A stretch of 64,000 bases of DNA from Lachnospiraceae bacterium (GTDB lineage: Bacteria; Bacillota; Clostridia; Lachnospirales; Lachnospiraceae). The notes under the pieces were generated by a model that made no database searches, had not been told where the DNA came from, and worked only from the letters and a program-made list of their open reading frames with translations. The position numbers and the translations under genes are program-made. Position 1 is the stretch's first letter. The number at the start of each line of letters is the position of its first letter. Location: the NCBI GenBank assembly GCA_024681775.1, contig JAILAF010000031.1, positions 1-64,000 on the forward strand, written 5' to 3'. Shown here one piece after another: positions 38,406 through 46,922 of the stretch.

Positions 38406-39347
38406 ATGGAAAAGGAATTGGTAACGATCATCACGCCCTGCCATAATTCTGTGGAATACCTGGACAGATATTGGAAGAGCATCACATCGCAGACCTTCGG
38501 GATGGAATGGATGCAGATAATTATAGTGGATGATGCTTCGGATGATGATGGATATACGGTGGCAAAACTACGCGCATTTGAGACGCAGTTCCCGGAACAA
38601 GTTGCGGTGATTGAACTGTCGGAAAATGTCCGCCAGGGCGGGGCCAGAAATGTGGCGTTAGAATATGCTCGAGGGAAATATATCCAGTTTGTAGATTCGG
38701 ATGATGAGCTGGTTCCAGAGGCGATTGCCACCCTCTACGCGCTGGCAGAAGAATATCAAACGGATCTGATTCATTACAATTCCACCTATTTAGGACAGGA
38801 CGCTATGGCCGTCATACGGAATCGGGCTGATAGAGTGCAGCTTCTTTCTTCAGGGTATTTTTCCTGCGGGCACAGTATGAAGTTTTACAGAAGAGACCTT
38901 ATTCTGCGGACGGGATCCAGGTTTGCGGTGGGAAAGGTGTATGAGGAGCCGTTGTTTACCTATCCGTTTCTGTTTACGGCAAATCGAATCCTCTTTCTGA
39001 AGGAAAATTATTACAAAGCGACTGTTCGGGAAGCATCCACGATGAGTTCTACGGCGAAACTCCATATCATGGATCATCCCAGGGTTCAGTTGGAATTACT
39101 TGAGTTTCTGTTGGATAGAGGATATTTGGAAGAATATTCGGAGGAAATCGAGGAATATTTCATTTGGTCCTTCTTCTACGAGATTATGACTAATATTCTC
39201 GCCATGGGAACGGATTGCGTTTCTCCGGAAGACCTTCTCTGGTTGAAAAGGACATGCTTGGAGTTGTTTCCAAACTGGGAAAGCAACCAATATATAAAAA
39301 ACTATGATGACAAAAGGATGGCTATCCTAAACTTGCTGAAGGGGTAG
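38406..39347 (+). CDS. GT2 glycosyltransferase
   Basis: VTIITPCHNSVEYLDRYWKSITSQTFG...VDDASDDDG...RQGGARNVALEYARGKYIQFVDSDDELVPEA; GTG at 38397 is an alternative start. Confidence 0.92.
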   Translation: MEKELVTIITPCHNSVEYLDRYWKSITSQTFGMEWMQIIIVDDASDDDGYTVAKLRAFETQFPEQVAVIELSENVRQGGARNVALEYARGKYIQFVDSDDELVPEAIATLYALAEEYQTDLIHYNSTYLGQDAMAVIRNRADRVQLLSSGYFSCGHSMKFYRRDLILRTGSRFAVGKVYEEPLFTYPFLFTANRILFLKENYYKATVREASTMSSTAKLHIMDHPRVQLELLEFLLDRGYLEEYSEEIEEYFIWSFFYEIMTNILAMGTDCVSPEDLLWLKRTCLELFPNWESNQYIKNYDDKRMAILNLLKG

Positions 39348-39429
39348 TGGAAAATTCTGTTTTCAGATATGGTCAAGAAAAATAGTCGATTATTCTCCCT
39401 ACATATCGTTGTTATTTGACAAAAAATAA

Positions 39430-39461
39430 CTCTGCCTTGTGCCGACATGCGCAAGGCAGAG
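39430..39461 (-). terminator. Terminator-like hairpin downstream of the Rpn gene
   Basis: CTCTGCCTTG...CAAGGCAGAG with T-rich tract on the minus strand. Confidence 0.75.
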
Positions 39462-39480
39462 CATGCAATCAGATACGATA

Positions 39481-40350
39481 TTACTTAGTTGCTCCTGCCA
39501 TGAAACTGGAGCAGATGTTTTTGGCGCGTTCGACGATGCTTGCCTCGAAGCCCTCTTCGAGAAGCACATCTTCGGATGTGCCTTCTTTCATGCGCAGGAT
39601 GGCCTGCTCCAGCTGGGTGGCGCCGACCTCGCGGCCTTCTTCACGACCTTTTTCACGACCTTCCAACAAGCCATTGTCATATTGTCCTTTTGCGTATTTC
39701 TCTACTGCTTCACACATAGTAGCTTTTCCCTCCTCGTCTACCTTGAAATGCCGGACTCCGTCTTCCAGTTCGGAATAATGGAAGCCTGTAACGTCTCGTC
39801 TCCTGAAATCAGCCATTAATCGCCCTAATGAATCGTCGCCTTCATAGGCTCCATTGACGTAAATGATATGATTTCCGTCTCCGAAAGGCTGGCTGTCGCC
39901 GACCTTTCGCTCTACGAAATACAGCGGTTTATCCTGTTTGAAATAATCCGTCTCTGTAATGAAAATCACATAGGAGTCTCGAATGGATGTGAATTCCCCT
40001 TTTTCCTTCAGCATCCTTGAATCCAACATTGCGGAATGGAATCTGGCACGTTTTGGGTGAGCGCCGCTCTGTTTCCGTTGCACTTCGCAGTCGAAATGTC
40101 TGCCTTTTTCGTCTTTGGCAAACACGTCCAGTCGGATCGATCGTCCACCCACCAGAGGATTTTTCATCTCTTCCTGTCCGATAGCATCGATCACTTGAAC
40201 TTCTTTTTGCAGGATCGTGCCAATGAGCAGTTGCGTCGCCGGGATGTTGTGGTCGAAGACTCTGGACATCAGATCGTCGTCCATCAGCGACATGTTTTCG
40301 ACCATTTTCCGGATTTCTTCCGGATACTCGCTTACCTTTTTTTCTGCCAT
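39481..40350 (-). CDS. Rpn family recombination-promoting nuclease / PD-(D/E)XK nuclease family transposase
   Basis: MSLMDDDLMSRVFDHNIPATQLLIGTILQ; IRLDVFAKDEKGRHFDCEVQRKQSGAHPKRARFHSAMLDS; start MAEKK preceded by aaaggagc. Confidence 0.9.
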   Translation of the reverse strand: MAEKKVSEYPEEIRKMVENMSLMDDDLMSRVFDHNIPATQLLIGTILQKEVQVIDAIGQEEMKNPLVGGRSIRLDVFAKDEKGRHFDCEVQRKQSGAHPKRARFHSAMLDSRMLKEKGEFTSIRDSYVIFITETDYFKQDKPLYFVERKVGDSQPFGDGNHIIYVNGAYEGDDSLGRLMADFRRRDVTGFHYSELEDGVRHFKVDEEGKATMCEAVEKYAKGQYDNGLLEGREKGREEGREVGATQLEQAILRMKEGTSEDVLLEEGFEASIVERAKNICSSFMAGATK

Positions 40351-40492
40351 AGATAATGCTCCTTTCTTACTCGCAGGAGCGCGCACAACTATGGCAAATA
40401 GACTTTTGGCTCCTGCTTATTGTGAAATGGGATATTTAAAGCAGGAGTAGACCGAATCATCAGACAAAAAAGAGTGATAGAAAAAAGAAATA

Positions 40493-40526
40493 CTCTGCTT
40501 TGCAGAGACTATAGCACAAAGCAGAG
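40493..40526. repeat. Hairpin nearly identical in stem to 39430-39461, on the other side of the Rpn gene
   Basis: CTCTGCTTTG...CAAAGCAGAG followed by CATGC, as in the left copy. Confidence 0.75.
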
Positions 40527-40778
40527 CATGCGAGCAAGTGTTTTTTCCTCGGGTTTTGCCCTGTGCCGGCTGTCAACATACGCCCACGTGCTCACGCGAA
40601 CAATCGGACTGTACAAAATGTTGATGGATGGACATTTTGAGTCTGCAAAATGTTGATGACTTGTGATAGGTGTGGCGGGATTCCTTGATTTTTTACCCTT
40701 GCAAGCCGATAATGAATTTATATGGGGCTCACAGATTCCGGAGCCCTTGGAATATCCGCCTTAAGAAAAGGATGGTAA

Positions 40779-41957
40779 ATGATTATGGATCACATGATTC
40801 CTCTCGCCATACCGAATTTTGAAGGAAATGAAAGAAAATACGTGGACGATGCCGTGGACCAGGGATGGGTCTCCACCGGTGGCGCCTACATCACCCGGCT
40901 GGAAAAACAGATGGAGGAATTCCTGGGCGTGCCCGAGGTGGCGGCCTGCCAGAGCGGTACTTCCGCGTTGCATCTGTCTCTCATCGACATCGGCGTAGTG
41001 CCCGGTGACATGGTCATCGTTCCCACCCTCACCTTCATCGCCGCGGTCAATCCCGTGCGGTATTGCTACGCAGATCCCATCTTCATGGACTGTGACGATT
41101 CCCTTTGCATGGATCCCGTAAAGCTCCGCCGTTTCCTGGAGACGGAATGTGAAAAAGGCGAATCGGGGCAGACGATTTACCGGAAGACCGGACAGGTCGT
41201 AAAAGCCATCGTGGTGGTTCATGTCTTTGGCAATCTGGCAGATATGGAGCAGATTTGTGACATCGCCGTTGCCTATGGCCTGAAGGTCGTAGAAGATGCC
41301 ACCGAGGCACTGGGCAGCAGGTTCATTTCCGGCCGCTACGCCGGTCGCTATGCCGGTACTCTGGGCGACTACGGTGCCTACTCCTTTAACGGCAACAAGA
41401 TCATCACCACCGGCGGTGGCGGTGCCGTTACCGCGAAGGACCCCGAGGCCGTTCGTCATCTGCGTTACCTCTCCACCCAGGCCAAGGACGATCCCCATTA
41501 CTACATTCACCACGAGATCGGCTACAATTACCGCATGACCAATGTGCAGGCGGCTCTGGGCGTCGCTCAGATGGAGGAGCTGCCCTCCTTTATCGAGCGC
41601 AAGCAAAAAGGCTATGCCCTGTATGAGCAGCTCCTGGCGGGATTCCCAAATGCTCGCCTCATTCCCTTCCGGGAGGGCACCGAATCCAACAAATGGTTCT
41701 ACTCCCTGCTCATCGACCGCGACAAAGTAAAGGCCCCCATCCGGGAGATCATATCGGAACTGGAGACTCGTAAGATCCAGACCCGTGCCATCTGGGGGCT
41801 GATCCATGAGCAGCGCCCCTACGCAGGCAGCACCGTATATGAAATGGAGAAGGCACCCTACTACAGTGAGCGTGTCATCAACCTCCCCTGCAGCACCCAG
41901 ATCACCGAGGAAGAGATCCGGTATGTAGCTGAGACGGTAAAGGCAGTGCTGGGGTAA
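40779..41957 (+). CDS. legC: LegC-family DegT aminotransferase
   Basis: IPLAIPNFEGNERKYVDDAVDQGWVSTGGAYITRLEKQMEEFLGVPEVAACQSGTSALHLSL; VEDATEALGSRF; GDYGAYSFNGNKIITTGGGGAV. Confidence 0.88.
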   Translation: MIMDHMIPLAIPNFEGNERKYVDDAVDQGWVSTGGAYITRLEKQMEEFLGVPEVAACQSGTSALHLSLIDIGVVPGDMVIVPTLTFIAAVNPVRYCYADPIFMDCDDSLCMDPVKLRRFLETECEKGESGQTIYRKTGQVVKAIVVVHVFGNLADMEQICDIAVAYGLKVVEDATEALGSRFISGRYAGRYAGTLGDYGAYSFNGNKIITTGGGGAVTAKDPEAVRHLRYLSTQAKDDPHYYIHHEIGYNYRMTNVQAALGVAQMEELPSFIERKQKGYALYEQLLAGFPNARLIPFREGTESNKWFYSLLIDRDKVKAPIREIISELETRKIQTRAIWGLIHEQRPYAGSTVYEMEKAPYYSERVINLPCSTQITEEEIRYVAETVKAVLG

Positions 41958-42128
41958 AAACGCATGGTTGCTGGAAGCAGACCGAAACGGTCTATCGAAT
42001 GACAAAAAGTCAATAGCAAAATTCCGGAAAATTACGGTGATCCGTAATATACGAAAAACCTCCCATCCATCATAATTGTGCCGAATGCGATCCATGACGA
42101 TCATCGCGGAAAGGAGGAACAAAGCGGA

Positions 42129-42464
42129 ATGGCTCAGCAGTCTGTTGCCGAAAAGATCAAAAGCCTGGCCGACCTGAAGGGTTGGAACTCGGCGGCTTTG
42201 AGCAGATTCAGCGGTGTTCCTTACAATACCGTTCATGACATTATGATAGGAAAAACGGCGGAGCCGGAGCACGATACCATCTGCAAGCTGGCGGCGGCAT
42301 TGCAGATCTCCCCGATCTACCTGTACCAGATGGGGCCGGAACTGACGGTGATCGAAAGCGAAACGGATGTGCAGGTCCTCCGGATGGTCCACAGGATGGA
42401 TCCCGGCGGGGTGGAGCGCTTCCTTCGCTACGGAAAAGGAATATTGGATGCACTGAACGGGTGA
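42129..42464 (+). CDS. XRE-type helix-turn-helix regulator
   Basis: VAEKIKSLADLKGWNSAALSRFSGVPYNTVHDIMIGKTAEPEHDTICKLAAALQI; SD aaaggagga. Confidence 0.88.
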   Translation: MAQQSVAEKIKSLADLKGWNSAALSRFSGVPYNTVHDIMIGKTAEPEHDTICKLAAALQISPIYLYQMGPELTVIESETDVQVLRMVHRMDPGGVERFLRYGKGILDALNG

Positions 42465-42766
42465 AGAGTAACTAATGCGGTTACTCTTTCTTTTTGCAGA
42501 AAACTATTTGAAACAATATAATCGCGTAAAACAGTTAAGACAAGGCATTTACGGAAACTATCCGTTCAAACCACAGCAGGGATGCAGTCCCGGCAGGCCA
42601 CGTGAGGAGGTTGTTCGCCGCACAAACAGCCCTCGGCCGACCACCGCACAGGGCCTGACTGTTGAAAAAAACAGGCACCGGCCGACCACCGGACAAGCCT
42701 GCCCATGAGGGAAAAGGGAGAAAACAACAACCGGAAAGAGGAACATTCGAGAAAAGGAGAACTCAA

Positions 42767-43495
42767 ATGAAAGAAAAGTATGTATTTTTCCCCATGTCAG
42801 ACCGGGAATACCGCACCTCGTACCCTGCATGCGCAGCCGCCTCCATCGGCCCGATGCGGTTCCTGATCTGCGTTCTTTTCCCTGCGGAGGACGACTTTCG
42901 TACCTATCCCCTCACCTGGGAGGAACTCCGGGACAGGCAGCGGGCGCGTCTCATCTGTTCTGCGGAGGACCGGGCTCCCGTTGCAGATCCGCTGCGGAAC
43001 GGCAGCCGGGTGCAGGTGCGGGATCTGCCGAAAGAGTGGGAACTCTTCGACAAGCGGGAGATCGCTGGTACGCAGAGCCCTCTTACGAAATGCACCTACC
43101 GGATCTTCCGGCATGTGTTCCCGGAGCTGTGTGATCCGGGAATGCTGATGGCCCGCAGGATCCTGAAGGAGATGTCCCACCTGTGTCCGCCCAGGCTCCT
43201 GCGCCTGGGGGCCCATTTTCTCCTGACCCACGAAAAGCGGATCGGCGGGGTCTGTGCCTTGGCTTATCCGGGGCTTCTGGAGGAACTGGCAGCAAAATGG
43301 CAGGCGGGGTATTATCTGAAACTCTACCATCGGGATTATGTGGAGATCTACCCGGAGACGGCGGAAGGGCTGCGGGAGCTGCGAGAGGAGCTGCGAAAAG
43401 GTGAGCCGGAGCAGGATCCGACCCTGCTCCCCTGTCCGCAGATCTTCCATTTTTGCTACGGACGCAGGGAACTGCAGCACCTGGAGCTACACTAA
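42767..43495 (+). CDS. Hypothetical protein
   Basis: MKEKYVFFPMSDREYRTSYPAC; preceded by SD aaaaggaga. Confidence 0.7.
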   Translation: MKEKYVFFPMSDREYRTSYPACAAASIGPMRFLICVLFPAEDDFRTYPLTWEELRDRQRARLICSAEDRAPVADPLRNGSRVQVRDLPKEWELFDKREIAGTQSPLTKCTYRIFRHVFPELCDPGMLMARRILKEMSHLCPPRLLRLGAHFLLTHEKRIGGVCALAYPGLLEELAAKWQAGYYLKLYHRDYVEIYPETAEGLRELREELRKGEPEQDPTLLPCPQIFHFCYGRRELQHLELH

Positions 43496-43563
43496 AGCCG
43501 CTTTGACACCGCTCCCCAAACCCCGTAAAATAGGGGAGAAAAACTGCAAAAGGAGGGGGATAT

Positions 43564-43746
43564 ATGAGTCTTCCCAAGGACCCCAATATGCTGCTGAGCG
43601 TGGTAAATACGAAATTGCGGGATTTTTACGACAGTTTGGAGGATCTGTGCGCCGCGGAGGACGCTGATCCGGCGGAACTGACAGAGACCCTCGCCCGCGC
43701 GGGCTTTTCTTTTGATGAAAATCTTCATCAGTTTACCAAAAAGTGA
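43564..43746 (+). CDS. DUF4250-like small protein
   Basis: 60 aa MSLPKDPNMLLSVVNTKLRDFYDSLEDLCAAEDADPAELTETLARAGFSFDENLHQF; SD aggaggg. Confidence 0.8.
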   Translation: MSLPKDPNMLLSVVNTKLRDFYDSLEDLCAAEDADPAELTETLARAGFSFDENLHQFTKK

Positions 43747-43777
43747 TACCGTAAAGAGCCAAAAGGCGGTATACTGT

Positions 43778-43864
43778 AGGGTGGTGCTCTGATAAGAGCG
43801 CCCGCGAGCGGATGAGCCGAGAGGCTCGTTCAGGTTAATAATGTTCGGATGCATCCCGCACCCT
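43778..43864 (+). ncRNA. Candidate structured 5' UTR/cis-regulatory RNA upstream of gpmI
   Basis: Closing stem AGGGTG/CACCCT; internal hairpins GTGCTCT-gata-AGAGCGC and GAGCC-GAGA-GGCTC; ends 10 nt before SD aaggaga. Confidence 0.5.
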
Positions 43865-43886
43865 AGCCAAAGATAAGGAGAGATTT

Positions 43887-45494
43887 ATGGCAGCACAATT
43901 AAAACGCAGACCCGTAGTACTGATGGTTTTGGACGGCTTCGGCCTTTCCCCGGAGCACGACGCCAATGCCGTGTACATGGCCAAGACGCCCAACCTGGAC
44001 CGGATGATGGCGGAGTGCCCTTTTCAGCAGGGCCTGGCTTCCGGTATGGCGGTAGGCCTTCCCGACGGCCAGATGGGCAATTCCGAGGTGGGGCACATGA
44101 ACATCGGCTCCGGCCGCATCATCTACCAGGATCTGACCCTCATCACCAAGCACATTCAGGACGGTGTCTTTTTCAAGAATGAAGAGCTGTTGCACGCCAT
44201 TAACAACTGCAAGGAGAAGGGCTCCGACCTGCACATCTGGGGCCTGCTTTCCGACGGCGGTGTCCACAGCCACAATACGCACCTCTATGCGATCCTGGAG
44301 CTGTGTAAGAGAGAGGGGCTGGAGAGAGTCTACATCCATCCTTTCTTCGACGGCAGAGACACGCCGCCCGCATCCGGCAAGGATTACCTGCAGGCGCTGG
44401 TGGATGAGACGAAAAAGATCGGCGTGGGCAAGGTAGCCAGCCTGCACGGCAGATATTATGCGATGGACCGCGACAACAACTGGGACCGCATCCAGAAGGC
44501 ATACGATGCGCTGGTGCTGGGTGAGGGCAATAAGGGAACCGATCCCGTGGAAGCAATGCAGGCTTCTTATGACGCGGGTGTCACCGACGAGTTCGTGGTA
44601 CCCACCGTTCTGACGGATGAGGCCGGAAAGCCCGTTGCCACCGTAAAGCCCGGCGACTCCGTGATCTTCTTTAACTTCCGCCCCGACAGAGCACGTGAGA
44701 TCACCAAGGCCTTCTGCTTCTCCGACGAGGACATCGCAGCCCAGGGCGGCGATCCTGCCAATACCAAGAGCATCGCACACCTGAAGAGAGCCAAGGGCTT
44801 CATCCCTCTCACCTATGTGTGCTTTAAGGATTACGACGAGACCATTCCGGGCAAGTTCGTTGCCTTCAAGAAGGAAGAGATCAAGAATACCTTCGGTGAG
44901 TTCCTGGCGCAGAACGGCTTGAAGCAGCTCCGCCTGGCAGAGACCGAGAAGTACGCGCATGTGACCTTCTTCTTCAACGGCGGCATCGAGGAGCCCAATC
45001 CCGGCGAGGATCGCATCCTGGTGAATTCTCCCGCGGTTGCTACCTATGATCTGCAGCCCGAGATGAGTGCTCCCGAGGTAAGCGCTAAGCTGAACGCAGC
45101 CATCGCTTCCGGAGAATATGACGTGATCGTCATTAATTTTGCAAACCCTGACATGGTGGGACACACCGGTGTCCTCCAGGCTGCCATCACCGCTGTGGAG
45201 CGTGTGGACGAGTTCGTCGGTTCCGCAGAAGCTGCCGTGAAGCAGGCAGGCGGCGTGCTCTTCATCTGTGCGGACCACGGCAATGCCGAGCAGATGGTGA
45301 ACCATGAGACCGGTCAGCCTCACACCGCACATACCACCAATCCCGTTCCCTTCATCCTGGTGAATTACGACGATGCTTACACCCTGCGGGAAGGCGGAAA
45401 GCTCTGCGACATCGCTCCCACCCTCATCGAGATCATGGGACTGGAGAAGCCTGCGGAGATGACCGGAGAGTCTCTCCTGGTAAAGAAAGCCTGA
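43887..45494 (+). CDS. gpmI: 2,3-bisphosphoglycerate-independent phosphoglycerate mutase
   Basis: RPVVLMVLDGFGLSPEHDANAVYMAKTPNLD; MGNSEVGHMNIGSGRIIYQDL; FICADHGNAEQM. Confidence 0.98.
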   Translation: MAAQLKRRPVVLMVLDGFGLSPEHDANAVYMAKTPNLDRMMAECPFQQGLASGMAVGLPDGQMGNSEVGHMNIGSGRIIYQDLTLITKHIQDGVFFKNEELLHAINNCKEKGSDLHIWGLLSDGGVHSHNTHLYAILELCKREGLERVYIHPFFDGRDTPPASGKDYLQALVDETKKIGVGKVASLHGRYYAMDRDNNWDRIQKAYDALVLGEGNKGTDPVEAMQASYDAGVTDEFVVPTVLTDEAGKPVATVKPGDSVIFFNFRPDRAREITKAFCFSDEDIAAQGGDPANTKSIAHLKRAKGFIPLTYVCFKDYDETIPGKFVAFKKEEIKNTFGEFLAQNGLKQLRLAETEKYAHVTFFFNGGIEEPNPGEDRILVNSPAVATYDLQPEMSAPEVSAKLNAAIASGEYDVIVINFANPDMVGHTGVLQAAITAVERVDEFVGSAEAAVKQAGGVLFICADHGNAEQMVNHETGQPHTAHTTNPVPFILVNYDDAYTLREGGKLCDIAPTLIEIMGLEKPAEMTGESLLVKKA

Positions 45495-45505
45495 GAAACG
45501 ATTCT

Positions 45506-45527
45506 GAGAATTCGCATGCGAATTCTC
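45506..45527. repeat. Perfect 22-bp palindrome between gpmI and the UDPGP gene
   Basis: GAGAATTCGCATGCGAATTCTC. Confidence 0.8.
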
Positions 45528-45547
45528 CTCACGGAGGAAAATACTTC

Positions 45548-46774
45548 ATGAATCTTGACAGTGCAAAAGCAAAACTGGCGACCTTTGGCCAGGAGCATGT
45601 ATTGCGCTATTTTGACGAACTGGATCCGGCCCTGCAGAGCAAACTGCTGGACCAGATCGAAGCAACGGATATGTCCATCCTGGACTCCTGCCATCACCGG
45701 GAGGAACTGGCAAAAAAAGGCGTGATCACGCCCCTTGCCTGCATGGAACTGCCGGAGATAGAAGCGCATGCGGATGAGTATCGCGAGATCGGCGAGAAAG
45801 CCATCCGGGAAGGCAAGGTGGGCGCCGTGCTGCTGGCAGGCGGCATGGGCACCAGACTGGGCTCCGATGACCCCAAGGGCATGTACAACATCGGCCTTAC
45901 CAGAGATCTCTACATTTTCCAGTGCATCATCGGCAATCTGATGGATGTGGTGGACAGTGTGGGTGCCTGGGTGCATCTTTTTGTGATGACCAGCGAGAAA
46001 AATCATGACGCAACTGTCAGATTTTTGACGGAGAAGAATTTCTTCGGCTACGATAAGGGGCACATCCACTTTTTCCAGCAGGAGATGGCTGCCGCTACGG
46101 ATTACGACGGCAAGATCCTCCTGGAGGAGAAGGGCCGCATGGCAACCTCTCCCAACGGAAACGGCGGCTGGTTCATTTCCCTGATCCGGGCAGGCCTCCT
46201 GGATACCATTCATTCCGAGGGCATCGAGTACCTGAACGTTTTTGCCGTGGACAATGTGCTGCAGCGCATCGCGGATCCCGTGTTCGTGGGCGCTACCATG
46301 GCAAAGGAATGCTCCGTCGGTGCCAAGGTGGTCCGGAAAAACGCGCCGGATGAGAAGGTGGGCGTCATGTGCCTGGAGGACGGCAGACCTTCCATCGTGG
46401 AGTATTACGAGCTGACGGAAGAACTGATGAACGCAAAGGACGAAAAGGGGGATCCGGCCTACAATTTCGGCGTGATTCTGAATTACCTTTTCGCAGTGCC
46501 CGAGCTGGAGCGGGTGGTGGACGGCGATCTGCCGCTGCATGTGGTGGAGAAGAAGATCCCCTGCCTGGACGAGAACGGCAATTTCGTGAAGCCCGAGAGC
46601 CCCAACGGATTTAAGTTTGAGAATCTTGTGCTGGATATGATCCATCAGATGGACAGCTGTCTGCCCTTCGAGGTGGAGCGGGAGCGGGAGTTTGCTCCCA
46701 TCAAGAACGCTACCGGCGTCGATTCGGTGGAGAGCGCAAGAGCGCTCCTGCAGAAAAATGGTGTAATGTTGTAA
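45548..46774 (+). CDS. UDPGP-type UTP-sugar-1-phosphate uridylyltransferase
   Basis: VGAVLLAGGMGTRLGSDDPKGMYNIGLTRDLYIFQ; IFFQQEM-like and FENLVLDMI motifs. Confidence 0.93.
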   Translation: MNLDSAKAKLATFGQEHVLRYFDELDPALQSKLLDQIEATDMSILDSCHHREELAKKGVITPLACMELPEIEAHADEYREIGEKAIREGKVGAVLLAGGMGTRLGSDDPKGMYNIGLTRDLYIFQCIIGNLMDVVDSVGAWVHLFVMTSEKNHDATVRFLTEKNFFGYDKGHIHFFQQEMAAATDYDGKILLEEKGRMATSPNGNGGWFISLIRAGLLDTIHSEGIEYLNVFAVDNVLQRIADPVFVGATMAKECSVGAKVVRKNAPDEKVGVMCLEDGRPSIVEYYELTEELMNAKDEKGDPAYNFGVILNYLFAVPELERVVDGDLPLHVVEKKIPCLDENGNFVKPESPNGFKFENLVLDMIHQMDSCLPFEVEREREFAPIKNATGVDSVESARALLQKNGVML

Positions 46775-46775
46775 T

Positions 46776-46919
46776 TGCTCGACAAGGAGGAGTGTTTGAA
46801 AAATGAATCCGATGATTTATTTTTCAAACGTCGGTTTGAGCCGGGCTCAAACCGTATGATGGCATCGCCGAATTGGAGATTCGGCTCGCCGTCTCGCACA
46901 AAGTGCTCGACAAGGAGGA
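46776..46919. repeat. 16-bp direct repeat (duplicated SD region) flanking three hairpins upstream of galE
   Basis: TGCTCGACAAGGAGGA at 46776-46791 and 46904-46919; hairpins at 46794-46829, 46832-46854, 46867-46885. Confidence 0.8.
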
Positions 46920-46922
46920 AAT

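Noticed and set aside
40474-40656. 60-aa ORF between the Rpn unit and legC
   Set aside because: Starts inside the hairpin region, no SD and no motif; likely non-coding.
40761-42392. 543-aa minus-strand ORF opposite the LegC gene
   Set aside because: Covers legC and the XRE regulator on the opposite strand; sense ORFs have clear family motifs and SDs.
43778-43864. tRNA, TPP or THF riboswitch or SRP RNA identity for the gpmI leader
   Set aside because: Lacks the T-arm GTTCRA consensus, the CUGAGA/ACCUGAU thi-box, the folT core and the SRP GGAA/AGCA signature; left unassigned.
43899-45332. 477-aa minus-strand ORF opposite gpmI (also similar ones at 45377-46645 and 46824-47654)
   Set aside because: Antisense shadows; sense genes are unambiguous.
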